Shown here in pieces: positions 1 to 10,179 of a DNA stretch of 29,855 bases. Position numbers and translations under genes: made by a program. The notes beneath the pieces were generated by a model, which was given only the letters and a program-made list of their open reading frames with translations, made no database searches and was not told the DNA's origin. The stretch comes from Rhizophagus sp. LPA8_4_AMF (Eukaryota; Glomeromycota; Glomeromycetes; Glomerales; Glomeraceae), in contig JADRCO010000606.1 of assembly GCA_021464525.1 (NCBI GenBank), positions 1 to 29,855 on the forward strand, given 5' to 3'. Position 1 is the first letter of the stretch; the number at the start of each line of letters is the position of its first letter.

Positions 1-379
1 TGTTAAACATGTTTAACTTTCGTAACACCTTTCAATTCCGGACCATCGATCAATTTCAAACCAACACCTGATGATCACATGACAGTATAAAGCATTTGTA
101 TAAAAGCAGCATAGGTCAAGTTAACAAAAATTCGCGAGAATTTTTCTTCAGAAATAAAGTTGATAATAAAGTTTAAGTTAATATACACTTTATTTTCTTT
201 ATTGTTGAATTTTATTAAGTGTTAATGATTTACGTTTAATTTTATGGTTTGTACGACACTTTATTTGTTTCAATCATTACATTATATATTTGCTATACAT
301 ATATAATAAATTAAATATACTGATTAATTTAAGAAACACAAAAACTGACGTTAATCGCTTTTTAATGTAAAATAATTTC
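1..379. other. AT-rich intergenic sequence, no gene seen
   Basis: No reading frame with coding character was found on either strand. A perfect 16-bp palindrome (GTTAAACATGTTTAAC) sits at positions 2-17. The rest is simple AT-rich sequence leading into the GTCGGGA array. Confidence 0.6.
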
Positions 380-575
380 TTGTCGGGAAAATGTCTGTCG
401 GGATTTGTGTTGTCGGGATATTGTCATGTCGAGAAAACTGACATGTCGGTATAATGTTTATTAGGGAATGTGTCATGTCGACTAAATGTTCATTCGGGAA
501 TATGTCTTGTCGGGCAATCGTTGTCGGGCAAAGGGTACGTCGGGAAAATGGTTGTTGGGAAATCGTGGTGTAACC
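380..575 (+). repeat. Degenerate GTCGGGA short-period array
   Basis: About a dozen copies of a motif close to TGTCGGGAAAATG recur every 14-20 bases, with scattered substitutions (GTCGAGA, GTCGGTA, TTCGGGA, TTGGGA). The motif is GC-rich against an AT-rich background, so the array stands out clearly. A smaller cluster of the same motif lies at about 4288-4380, and a lone GTCGGG at about 4148. Origin unknown. It could be a decayed minisatellite or the terminal part of a transposon. Confidence 0.75.
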
Positions 576-587
576 GTCAATCCGACC

Positions 588-690
588 ATTTTTTATCCAG
601 ATATTTATCTGGGTAAAAACCGTAATTATCCGGATACCTAAAAAAAAAATTTATCCGGGTTTATCTGGTTGAACCCGGCAACGGATCGAA
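588..690. repeat. Inverted TTATCCGGGT-type repeat cluster
   Basis: The stretch contains repeated and inverted copies of TTATCCGG/CCGGATAA and TTATCTGG/CCAGATAA, including the near-palindrome CCAGATATTTATCTGG at about 598-613. The words ATTTATCTGGG and ATCCGGGAT also build the large foldback element at 21255-21609, so this may be a remnant of the same repeat family. No terminal repeats with target duplications could be defined here. Confidence 0.5.
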
Positions 691-978
691 ACACTATTGA
701 AACGGTACATGATCTAATTTCAAGTTTACCTAATCGTGTTAATGCGGTAATTAAGGCTAAAGGTGGCCACACTAAATATTAGCCTGTAAATTCTAAATTT
801 TTCATATAATAAAGTATCAAATCCGTGGTTTATTTTGACATAATTTTTTTATTGGTTAAATAATACAAAAATTTTTTCATACAATGATACAAAAACGTAA
901 TTTTACATATAATTTTAATATATATAAAAAAATCTGGTAATTTAATATAGGTTAGTGTATACTGTAACAAATAAAAAG

Positions 979-1258
979 TATAGGCTATCGGAGGGTTTCT
1001 ACTTTCTAGATAGTTGTCTGTTGCTTCACATATCCTTAGAGTTGGTGGTCTCACAGCCAGGTGCAGGTTTTTCAAAAATAATAGAACGCCTAGTTTAACC
1101 TTGTATGGTCATTTAAAAAAAGAGCCCTCTATGGGTTGGAGTATGGTCCTTAGGGTATCATATCTAGGCTTTTGAGTCTCTGTGCCTGTGGTCTTGTACC
1201 ATGTTATAGGCTTTAAGTGTTAAACTTGACTGTAGTAGGAAAATAAAAAAAAAAAAAA
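979..1258 (+). mobile_element. Short retroposon (SINE-like) with target-site duplication
   Basis: The 280-bp insert ends in an A-rich tail (AAAATA then a run of A) and is flanked by a perfect 15-bp direct repeat, GTAACAAATAAAAAG, at 964-978 and 1259-1273. An A-tail plus a long, perfect duplication is the signature of LINE-type target-primed reverse transcription, so this is a retroposed short element or a 5'-truncated LINE end. The body has higher GC than its surroundings. No convincing polymerase III A or B box was identified and no long reading frame is present, so the source RNA is unknown. The intact duplications indicate a fairly recent insertion. Confidence 0.8.
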
Positions 1259-1273
1259 GTAACAAATAAAAAG

Positions 1274-2006
1274 AAAAAGAAAAAACATTTTTTAAACCCC
1301 ACTGTCCCCTAAAATATAAATGTATACTGCTAATTTCCTTTCTTTTTGGATGATTTTTTCACTTTATATTATATAATATATAATAATTATAATAATAGTC
1401 ACTAATTGCAAATAAAAACAAATTTTACACGCTTTAAATTTATTAGAAATATTAATGTCAGATTGTATTTGAATACATTAATTAAATGTTTTCTTATTTT
1501 TGTCAATTTCAATAATTATATACATCAAAATGACAATTTTATTAATTTTGACGTATAATTTTAACAAACACCCCTCTAAAATACCTAAAAGTCTTATTGC
1601 GTGGATTGTTTCTAAAGCAAAAAAAGAAATTCACATTAAGTTAATGTTTATTAATAAATACTCTTCCTGCCTCCAGGTCTAATTTAATATTTATACACGT
1701 CCCCTTCTTTTTACCCAAAGTTCAGGTCCAAGAAGGCTGAATGCTGAAAGTCTATACCAAGTGGAAATATTTAAATTTTTAAATGAAGATAAGATCGATC
1801 TCATCACATGTACCGTAAAGCACTGACTAAACTACCCCAGGTTTTTTTACAAATCCACCCCAAAATTTGCAAACTGTTTAATTGGGAGAGTATTTTGATT
1901 GAAACATCACTTTAAACAATATATTTATTACAAATTACAATTGGAATGCTCTATGTAAAATATCTGGATCTTTACAAAATTTTGGCCCAAAACCCTAGGG
2001 GGGTAG
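1274..2006. other. Intergenic sequence with one coding-like stretch
   Basis: Mostly AT-rich without a gene. An open plus-strand frame of about 47 codons at 1684-1827 (contains SSGPRRLNAESLYQVEIFK) has a less AT-driven composition and may be a coding relic. Between about 1828 and 2010, loosely inverted ends (AACTACCCC... and ...GGGGTAGTT) suggest a small decayed terminal-inverted-repeat element, but no target duplication is clear. Confidence 0.35.
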
Positions 2007-2211
2007 TTATAGAGGGGTAGTATGCCCTCTGGGAAGTATTCCAAATATATTTAATTCAATTACTTTAAGGACTCTGTTACGTCTTGAGACCACTTTGTAA
2101 AGATCGCGGGTTAAGTCCTCCATATTGATGTCCTCGACACTAATCAAGTTTCCCATATCAAACGGGATTTTGGTGTTAGATGAGCTCTCTTTGTTTCCAT
2201 GGTGATGCTTT
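2007..2211 (-). pseudogene. Terminal-exon-like coding relic, unknown protein
   Basis: On the minus strand an acceptor (TTTTTTCAG, ending at 2212) is followed by 67 uninterrupted codons and a TAA at 2009-2007. The peptide contains KHHHGNKESSSNTKIPFDMG and then NLISVEDINMEDLTRDLYKV, a mixed, charged composition unlike random AT-rich translation. The frame enters with one base completing a split codon. I could not find an upstream exon with a matching phase before the terminal repeat of the 2444-2977 element, so this is probably the last exon of a broken gene. The family is not recognised. Confidence 0.4.
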
Positions 2212-2443
2212 CTGAAAAAATAAATATATAATATCTCGCTTGTTTTTTATAACGCTGTAAATTGTGATCCCAGATCTTTAATAGCAATTACTCCCTTTTG
2301 CTAATCCTGTCACCTCTCCCTTGTAAATCAAAAACAAATGACCGAAAGATTAGCGTGCACATCTACAAAAAATATTTCTTCAAAGAAATGGACTAATACT
2401 TTGATAAAAAAAAAATTTTACGTGATTTTGGATGAACAATGTA

Positions 2444-2977
2444 CAGTCAGAACTCGATATAACGATTCGGGATAAACCGATTTTGACTCTTACCGATTTT
2501 TTTTCCCAAACCAAATCCACGTATAATTAATCTTACTACTATATACCGATTTTATTATAAATTTCACGATATAGCTATACCGACGTTAAGCTGTAAACCA
2601 GTTATATTGTATTATTCGCGATAAGCCGATACCGATTTTTTTTTCTATATACCGATCATCGTTATAAAAAAAATTTTTTTTATTCTATATGCCGATTTTT
2701 CATCGATCTTCACCAAAGAGAGTAAGATAACAGATGTAAGTTAAATATCTCATAATTACAAGACAAATTTTTCGCCCCCTTTTATTAACTCGTTATGTTT
2801 ACAAATAAGCGTGTTACTTTATCTGAATATCTGCTTATAAATAAAAAATTGATAAACCGAATTATAAAAAATTTACATATTAAGTTCGGTATAACAAGAA
2901 TATTTGTTTTACCGAACTCTCAGTATAACGACCTAAAATCACCTGAACGGAGGGTTCGTTATATCGAGTTCTGACTG
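2444..2977. mobile_element. Non-autonomous pogo/Tigger-like (Tc1-mariner) element
   Basis: A perfect 22-bp terminal inverted repeat begins CAGTCAGAACTCGATATAAC at 2444 and is mirrored at 2956-2977. The element is flanked on both sides by TA (2442-2443 and 2978-2979), the target duplication of Tc1/mariner/pogo transposons. The terminal sequence resembles pogo/Tigger-type ends, which often carry CTCGATATAACG. The 534-bp interior has no transposase frame but many copies of ACCGAT and CGATATA in both orientations, so it is a MITE mobilised in trans. The perfect repeats suggest it is not very old. Confidence 0.85.
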
Positions 2978-3038
2978 TATGCTAAAATTTGCCAAGAAAA
3001 AATTTTTATTAGTACTTGCAAAAATAAATACTAGCTTG

Positions 3039-4085
3039 TTATACAGGACGTCTATGATAATATACATATTTCTCCTCCTGTTTTTCGAAATACCCTTGAA
3101 CCTGTTGCTTTTTCATCACTGGTTTTTTCTTAATATCCAACCTATCCTTCAATAACATAACAATAACCTCCGTCACCCGCTTCACATTTTTATACAATTC
3201 CTTTTCATCCTCCGAACCCTCTTTTAAGGCAGAATTGACAAATCGGATGTTGAGTAGGTTTTTACTTGTGCAAGAAATCCCGCTTAGAGGGTAAAATACC
3301 ACTCTGTGGTCACTGTGACAATTTCATAGATATAGTCGAAATCCTCCCCAAAAGCGGTATCTATAATACGACAAACCTGCAACGCAATTTCAAATTGCAC
3401 CAGATTCTGAGCGAAGCCAATGACCACACTATACAACTTTCCTTCTGTGATGCATAGAAGTTCCTCGAGAGCTTCAATTGTGTAATCAATACGTCTAGGG
3501 TTTTCTTCACTGACTGGATTCCAAAGTAATATCTTTTTGGGCTATTTTCTTAATGATATATAACGAAGCGTGAAGAATAGTCAAGGTATATTTGCACCGC
3601 ATTGTTTCATTATTATCAGCTAGAATGCTTCCCATGTTACCAATGCTTTATTTCCTTTATACATTGTCACAAATCCTCGTCATCATCATCGAGTGGATAG
3701 GTTTCTTTGAAAGCGGACAAAAGAGTTAACTCACATATAATAGTTTGTTTATAAACCTGAGAAGATAATGCTTGGTAAAATTGACAGATTGTGCCTATCC
3801 CATTACCATCAATCCCATGCTTCGCTAACACTTCACTCAAGTCTTACTTAGTCTAATACAAGGATAATTCTTTTCTTACATTCCTTAGCGAAGTCCGCAA
3901 GCCTTGAAGCAGGTTCTCTCTTCACGCCATAACTTCTGAGTTTTTCTTGAGGAAGTCATGCATTAACCTCTTCCTTTCTAAATTTTGAAACCTTCTCACT
4001 TAGCTCCAAGACGTCAAGAAGTCGATAAGCTAGCAATGGCTTTCTCATTTCCAGGCACGATATTCGGCTCAATGGTGTTATGTTC
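3039..4085 (-). pseudogene. Decayed Crinkler-associated C-terminal gene
   Basis: Read on the minus strand, successive frames give blocks I recognise from a large Rhizophagus family that often forms the C-terminal part of Crinkler-annotated proteins. In order they are LAYRLLDVLELSEKVSKF, YGVKREPASRLADFAKECKK followed by RIILVLD, GIDGNGIGTICQFYQALSSQ, ELTLLSAFKETYPLDDDDED, ALEELLCITEGKLYSVVIGF, FGEDFDYIYEIVTVTTEWYF, and a last open block of about 85 codons ending in a TAA next to 3039. The order is that of one protein but stops and frame changes separate the blocks, so the gene is dead. The family assignment comes from memory of the family, not from a search. The function of the domain is unknown to me. 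No N-terminal header or P-loop was found upstream of 4085. Confidence 0.65.
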
Positions 4086-4287
4086 CGGAATAAGATAGAG
4101 TTTTAAATGATATAGTTATGATATAAATGATTGATATCGCACAGACATGTCGGGTGATTTTTCAACATTGTATCATTGCACGTGGTCCGCTTTCTCGTGA
4201 AATAAAAACGTTGCATTACTTAATTTTTGCGATGTATTATTAAATATTAATAAAAATATACTATTACGTACGTAATAAAAAAAATAG

Positions 4288-4380
4288 CGTGTCAGGATAG
4301 TAAGTGTTGGAATAATGAATGTCGGGAATAATATAGTTACGGATTTCGGGATTATGATTTGTCGCGTCGGATTTGTGAGA
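4288..4380 (+). repeat. Second GTCGGGA-type cluster
   Basis: Four or five degenerate copies (GTGTCAGGATA, GTGTTGGAATA, TGTCGGGAATA, TTTCGGGATTA, GTCGGATT) match the array at 380-575. The two clusters bracket the stretch that contains the pogo-like element and the Crinkler-associated relic, which may be coincidence. Confidence 0.5.
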
Positions 4381-6480
4381 TTCTGAGTAGTAAATCCATC
4401 GCATTATCAGTTATGATGGGAGTTAAAAAATATTTCTAAAGAAATGAATGACATTTAAATTTTGAATTTATTATTAGGAGGCTGAATGTGAAAACGCTTA
4501 GAAATTAATTCATATGGAAATATGGAAATATTTCAACCTGTCTCTCTCTTAAATTGATCAATTAATTTGATCATTGATCTCGTGGAGAATAAAGTTAGTA
4601 GGAACCTCTCTATTCCTTGGCAGTTTTTAATAATTTAGAAACTATTCTTTATAGCGTGTGTTCTTTATTCACTAGCACTTTATGAAGAGATAAGAGGAAA
4701 TCATTATGATTTTAATGATCTAGAGCAACCAATTAAAGTAAAAATAGGTAAAAAAAAAAAATTCACACCTCCTTAGATAACTATTGTTTTTACGTCATTT
4801 GTTACTCACCATACATGGTAATTTTGCAATCACGTAAATTCGGATTATAGCAATGACGGGCATTTTTTTAAGCTTATAATTTAGCGCCATAATTATTAAT
4901 ATGCCTTAATTTATATCAATGTTTAAGGATTAGCTCCGAGTTTCATACAATATGACATAACAAAATCACTTTGCTAATTAGTCTATTCACCATAATTGGT
5001 CTTTTTTAAAGAAGATTAGTTTTCCATAACAGTTAAGATATTATCTAAATAATTTATATAATCAATTTTTAGATTTACGAAGAAATTCCAGAATAAACCA
5101 ATTGCAATTCAATAGATGAACAATATTAGGTTTGTTGAACAAGAAATAGTTCTTATTACACTTTGGACTAATAATTACAAAACTCAGAGATCAAAAATTT
5201 CATAAATAAGATATGATACTCATTTAAAATACTAATTTAACGACGATTGCAATCTACAAAGTACGTTGGGAGATGTCATTTCATTTTTAGTAATTAAATA
5301 CACAAATCCCGATGGTACCGAATGGCTTGAAAAAAATCTTCTCACGGTTTATATTAATTAATTTAAATTAATCCTGATTCAGTTTCTTACTCCATGTCTG
5401 TATTCATGTGAGATTATTTGGTAAATTTCCTGAAAAGAGGCTTATAATGACGTTATTAATAAACGGATACGATAGCCTCACTATTGTTAAAATTTGTATA
5501 AAATCGATATACTGTCACCGTCATTAAAAGTGTTTTTTTTAAGTCAAAATCTTTTTTACGTGTCCTCAATTAATAATTTACATTCTTTATATTTTTAAAA
5601 AAGAGAAAAGATTTTATTGAAATGATGTTAACATTAAGCACTAATACCAACATCGACTCAAACATTGAAAGAGGAGATGTATTATCCAAATTTGTTTTAT
5701 ATCTAATGACAATTTCTTTTGTCGTTACTTATATTCGTACGTATCCAGAATTTTTTAATAAAGAAATTTTAAAATTATCTATTACTTAAAAGGATTAAAT
5801 TTTATTGGTGCGCAATTGTTGGGAACAATAATGATGATGAGGTAATTTAAAAGAATTTTCGTGTTATAAAAAAGTTTTAAATCTGTCTAAACTTTTTTTT
5901 TTTTAGAGTTCGGACATATTATCATAGTTATAAGAATGCTCTATCTAATATTTTTTTTCAATAAATCTTATTCTCTTTTTTTTAATGAAAAAAATATATA
6001 TAATTATATAAATATATATATTTATCTTTTACTATCGTCCATTAAATATACAGTAAATATATATTAGTGTTTATAGTATTTATAATGTATTTATTATGTA
6101 TGTAGCTTTATATTATGTAATCTCTAAAAAAGATTTTTATAAATAAATAAATAAACGGTTATCAGTTATAGTTTACGATAAAAAATCACGTGCAATTATC
6201 ATGTCGTTCAGTCATATAAATAGCTTTATTTTACGTCGATTAAATGTCAGGAGATAGTAAACTTTTGCATTCAATGTCTTACTTAGTAAGTAAAAAGGAA
6301 TCATGCGGCGAAAGAATTACATTATAAAATAAATACTTTTAGTAGGATCTCATGAGTAATTGCATAGTCATTAAATATTTCTAATGATTTAGTATTCGTT
6401 TCACCGTAAAGAACTCGCTTTGCAGGTAAATTGTTAAGTTAGTTTAGGAACAAGTTTTTATTGTTTAATTAATAAATATT
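4381..6480. other. Gene-poor AT-rich sequence
   Basis: No gene could be supported. A short open stretch at about 4655-4750 on the plus strand (contains ALYEEIRGNHYDFNDLEQPI), followed by a GTAAAAA donor-like site, may be an exon relic. The remainder is low-complexity A/T sequence, with runs of TATATA around 5995-6070. Confidence 0.4.
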
Positions 6481-6622
6481 TTTATTTAGCTGGAGCTGAT
6501 ATTAAAGAATATATAAAATATTTGTTAAGTTTAACTTATAAATTATTTCTACTGTATGAAAAAAATATTATTATATTGAAACTATTAAGACGAGTATTAT
6601 TATGCTATTTTTGGATTGATAT

Positions 6623-6962
6623 CATTTCAGGTAAACGAGTTATTGCGTATGCTAATCTAATCTAATTTACTTAATCGTCTTGCTAATTTATTTACCGCTT
6701 TTTATTATATTGTAATAACGCAAAGACGTCGAAGGAACTCGAAGATTAGTTAAAGTAAAACACCAAAAGAAATAGATTTTGTATTATTGTTAAATCTCAA
6801 GACGCTAGACAATGAAGAAGTACCAATTGATAAAGAAATATATAAAGATCCTACCAGAAAATTAAGTTGGGGTCATTTCAGGTAAAACGAGTAATTGTAT
6901 CTGCTAAATTTATCTAATTTATTTGAACGTCATACTAATTTTTTTTATCATTCCCCTTATAT
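6623..6962 (+). repeat. Diverged direct repeat of an exon-intron-like junction
   Basis: About 90 bases starting CATTTCAGGTAAACGAGT at 6623 recur as CATTTCAGGTAAAACGAGT at 6874. Both copies continue with matching words such as ATCTAATTTA and GCTAATTT/ACTAATTT. Both carry a CAG|GTAAA donor-like site, so an exon end plus intron start seems to have been duplicated about 250 bp apart. Divergence is visible throughout, so this is an old event. Confidence 0.5.
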
Positions 6963-7160
6963 CTTGATTATTAAATTAAAATAGGAGAACTAAAGCGATG
7001 AAATTATGTTATTGATTAATTTTCAAGCTGTGAACGATGGGGCCAAGTAATTCTTGGCCCGTCAAGCTGCTAAGTTAATAGGTTGGTGAAGTTGACACAC
7101 AATTGAGAGAAAGGATGTCGTTTTGAACAATGATTCTGGTCTTTATGCTTGGTATGTCAT
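6775..7160 (+). pseudogene. Coding relics, unknown protein
   Basis: Two stretches with coding character lie close together. At 6775-6882 a frame reads LLLNLKTLDNEEVPIDKEIY, then KDPTRKLSWGHF, and ends at a GTAAAA donor-like site. At about 7033-7155 another frame contains FLARQAAKLIGW and IERKDVVLNNDSGLYAWY but is broken by several stops. They could be exons of one dead gene. I do not recognise the family. Confidence 0.35.
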
Positions 7161-7978
7161 TTAAATTTTTTTTTTTTTTTGGCAATTCCATATTAATCCA
7201 TTAAAAATTTCGTATTTGTTGCAGGAGGTGTAGAAAAATATTTGCTTTTTTTTGAAAGCGTAAAGCTATCGTATTTTTTTAAAGGTTTTTTTTTTTTGGT
7301 TAATAAAAGATGATGATTTTTTGTGCGCGGATTAGATGATTTATTCGTATAAACAGTTTACTTGAAAAAGGTCAAATGATTGAATTAATATTATTTATTC
7401 ATTCAATGACTTTTTTTTAAAAAAAATGTGGAATTAACAATCATTTATTTAAAGTCAATAAATTTTAATGATGTTACTATTCCACAAGATTAATTTTGGA
7501 ATTACGCCAACACCAAGCAATTAGTTCTTGTTTGATAAGTGTGCAAGAAGTTCCTACATGAGAAAAATTTACCCTATAACTAGTAGACACGTAAAACTGC
7601 TAGATGAGCAAACGATGCTATACTAGCAAATGTTTTTCATATTAGTTCTTATCCGATAATTATAAATAGTGATAGTGTTGCTACCCGCGCCAATTATCGT
7701 CCATCAAATAATAAGTAAAATTCTATTGGTTCATGACATCAAAAATTACGTATTTAAGAAAAAATACGGTTGGAAAATTTAAAAAGCTAATCGTATCCGA
7801 AATTTATTAATAAAATATTTGTAAAATAAGAGTGTCTTCTTTCATAAGTCTTTTTGCGAAATTTCTCATCCTGTTTCATATGCCCTTCGACCAGCAGTTT
7901 TTTTCACCTTCTACTTCCACATTACTACCAATTTTACAATAGCTCGAAATAAAGTTATGGGCTTTCTTAATGCAGAAC

Positions 7979-8170
7979 TTAGTCATGAAGTATTAAGTAT
8001 GATATATTAAGATCAGAAAATTTCAATGTGGACAAGCTTGAAGAAATTATAGAACAGGAAAAAGAAAAGGAAAATAAACAGGAAATACAGAGTTGCCAAA
8101 AATAGATGACTATGTCAAAGCGTTTTTTGATAAACTGCAAATGGGCCCTTAAAGATTTGGTGAGCATTTT
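7979..8170 (+). pseudogene. Short coding relic with acidic and lysine-rich helix
   Basis: The plus strand reads RSENFNVDKLEEIIEQEKEK and then ENKQEIQSCQK before a TAG. An overlapping frame continues IDDYVKAFFDKLQMGP. The residue mix suggests a helical charged segment of a former protein. The overlap implies at least one indel. No start, splice pattern or family is recognisable, and the minus-strand frame across the same bases is a shadow. Confidence 0.35.
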
Positions 8171-8384
8171 GGAAAAGTCATCTTTTGTTATGTTTGTTCC
8201 TCAATAATCTAAAGTCTATCAAATTTTAGTAATCATGACTGTCACTTATGGGCAAGCCTTTTTTCTTTACAGATCCTGAATTTGTAATTATAATATGCGA
8301 AAAAATTTTTTGTGGCTGTGAACTTCATCATGTGACCTGAAATGCGAAAACAAATTTTTTTATTTTTTCCTATGCTCGTCAGGT

Positions 8385-10079
8385 ACACCAGGATGACCGC
8401 GTTTCTCAGGAGGGCTCAAGAGTTCTTTCCCCACAGCTTTCGGTCCCCACAGGCCAAGCTACATACATGGCCGTCATCGCTTATACATAATCGTTGTAAT
8501 CGTTATGCACCGCAGGGCTCGCCACACCCAAACCTACTCAAATGCCATGAAAATTGGAGTAAGAAATGTAAAGGAGAACATAAAAGAGGGCGTAAAAACA
8601 GATTTGGTATTGTAACTTTTTGTCCTTGTGATCAATATGTTCTTTTCGGCCTGCAGATTGTGCGTTCTGACTTACACCTTGATAATGCTAGTCCGCTTGG
8701 AAAATTGTAAAGTGGATCGGCACTGGGCTTGTTACCAGTGCTAGCTTAGTATTATTCGACCTCGGCTTCGCCAACTGGTACAACTGCCAGAATGAGAGGA
8801 TTATTCTTCGTGCCTTTGAACATGGTTCCTGTCCAGAACCTGATGTTAAGCAGGAAAAGCTGATTTACCGTGATGATGTTATCAAGAAACTGAAACGGAT
8901 TCTCGAACCAATCTCTGATCATAGATCTTATCACGTCATTGTCGGAAACCATGAGACTGGGAAGACGGAAGACCACAGTGGTCCGGCAGTGTGCTAGGGA
9001 CGTTGGAAAAGGGGTCATTTATGTTCATGTCCCCCCTGTATTGGATGAATTCGTTGATAATCTTGCAAATGCCATTGGGTATTCATTCAAGGAGTATGTG
9101 TCCTTCACTGAATCATTGAAGCGGAAGTTTCTAGGCAATAGCGAATCCGGTAAGGTTATTGGAAAGAAGTACTGGTGTTTGCTCTGCACTCACTTCTTGT
9201 TTTATAGCTAAACAGTCCAGGTTTTTTCGTGCTCGGGATGCCTTTGAAAGAGGAGCTAGAAAATACAAGGCAATTAATGGCATACCACCAGTGTTGATCC
9301 TCGACAACATAAGTAAGCTGGGCAAGAATAATGTGAAGTTGTTGGAGGATCTGCAGGACATCGCAAAACTCTATGCTGACCAGAGCAGTTGCGTCATTGT
9401 GTTTGTCAGCAGCGAGAGAACAGTGCCACGCTTGATAATGTGTGAGTATTATATGATATAATTTGGCTGTATTTTGTTCCTTGCGACAGCTTCTTTGCTC
9501 TACTCTAGAACGATCATCATGGTCACGCGCTGAAAAAAAACCCATTGTCATCGGAGACCTAACTAGCAAAGAGGCATTCACCTTCCTCCACAACAAACTT
9601 GGCATTGAGGAAAAGGTCACCAATCAACTCATCGAACTCTTAGGTGGCCTGATTCGTGATCTTAATGAATATGGTAATATGATAATTAGAGGCGAGACAT
9701 TCGAAGGTGAGAGAGCATTTACTATCTGGACAATGATGATGGTATTTTGCATGAACGTTGTGTGAACGTTCTCATCATACTTAATATTTTGCTTTTAGAG
9801 GTTCATAAAATTGTGCTCGGTGCCGTCAATGAAAACTTTCACCAGGCTCGAATGATGCAGGGCGAAAAAAATCATGTCATTGGCAAGGTCATCATCCAAA
9901 AGTTGTTGAAAAATGAAAAAATCCATTTAGATGCATTCATCAAACTCGTCAACAACGAACAAATTGCTGATGAACTGCTACGGGCAAATGTTTTCTCATA
10001 TAACCCAGAAAATAAAATGGTCACCTTACAGTCTCGCGCAACAGAAATTTTTGCAAGAGAGTCCGAAATTTTCGTTTAA
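8385..10079 (+). pseudogene. Broken Crinkler (CR)-type P-loop NTPase
   Basis: A GC-richer block encoding the STAND/AAA-like P-loop NTPase region typical of Crinkler proteins. In order: frame-shifted N-terminal debris (8385-8706, includes AMKIGVRNVKENIKEGVKTD), a hydrophobic segment ending ASLVLFDLGFANWYN (about 8739-8784), the linker YRDDVIKKLKRILEP, the Walker A region GNHETGKT (8942-8966), a Walker B-like PPVLILDN (about 9286-9309), and a C-terminal part with WSRAEKKPIVIGDL, ending at TAA 10077-10079. Introns 9150-9207 and 9707-9798 keep the frame. Lesions: TAA at 8708-8710, a frame change near 8728, a 7-bp duplication in Walker A (8960-8973), and a TAA formed across the most plausible splice of the middle intron (9442-9508). 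No effector header or nuclease domain is recognisable. In this family the NTPase is proposed to regulate or deliver a C-terminal effector domain. Confidence 0.8.
8960..8973 (+). repeat. Perfect 7-bp tandem duplication inside Walker A
   Basis: GGAAGAC occurs twice head to tail. It adds seven bases between the GK(T) codons and the following TTVVRQ codons. The upstream reading is in frame 1 and the downstream reading in frame 2, which the extra seven bases account for exactly. Confidence 0.9.
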
Positions 10080-10153
10080 AAGAGTTAGCTGTTGGTCGAA
10101 AGGAGTTTCATTTACTTTATATTGAACTGCGATTTCTTATAATCTTTAAAAAT

Positions 10154-10178
10154 TAATAAACGCATGTTATACAATAAA
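10154..10178 (+). terminator. Possible polyadenylation signals
   Basis: Two AATAAA hexamers at 10154-10159 and 10173-10178 lie 75-100 bases after the stop of the NTPase pseudogene on the same strand. The hexamer is common by chance in such AT-rich DNA, so support is weak. Confidence 0.3.
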
Positions 10179-10179
10179 A

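Noticed and set aside
830..1075. Minus-strand open frame of 81 codons
   Set aside because: It spans the 5' part of the retroposon and its flank, has no motif, and ends in A/T-run translation.
1828..2010. Small element with ACTACCCC inverted ends
   Set aside because: Ends match only loosely and no target duplication could be fixed.
8752..9623. Three minus-strand open frames opposite the NTPase
   Set aside because: They are antisense shadows of the plus-strand coding sequence, with no family resemblance of their own.
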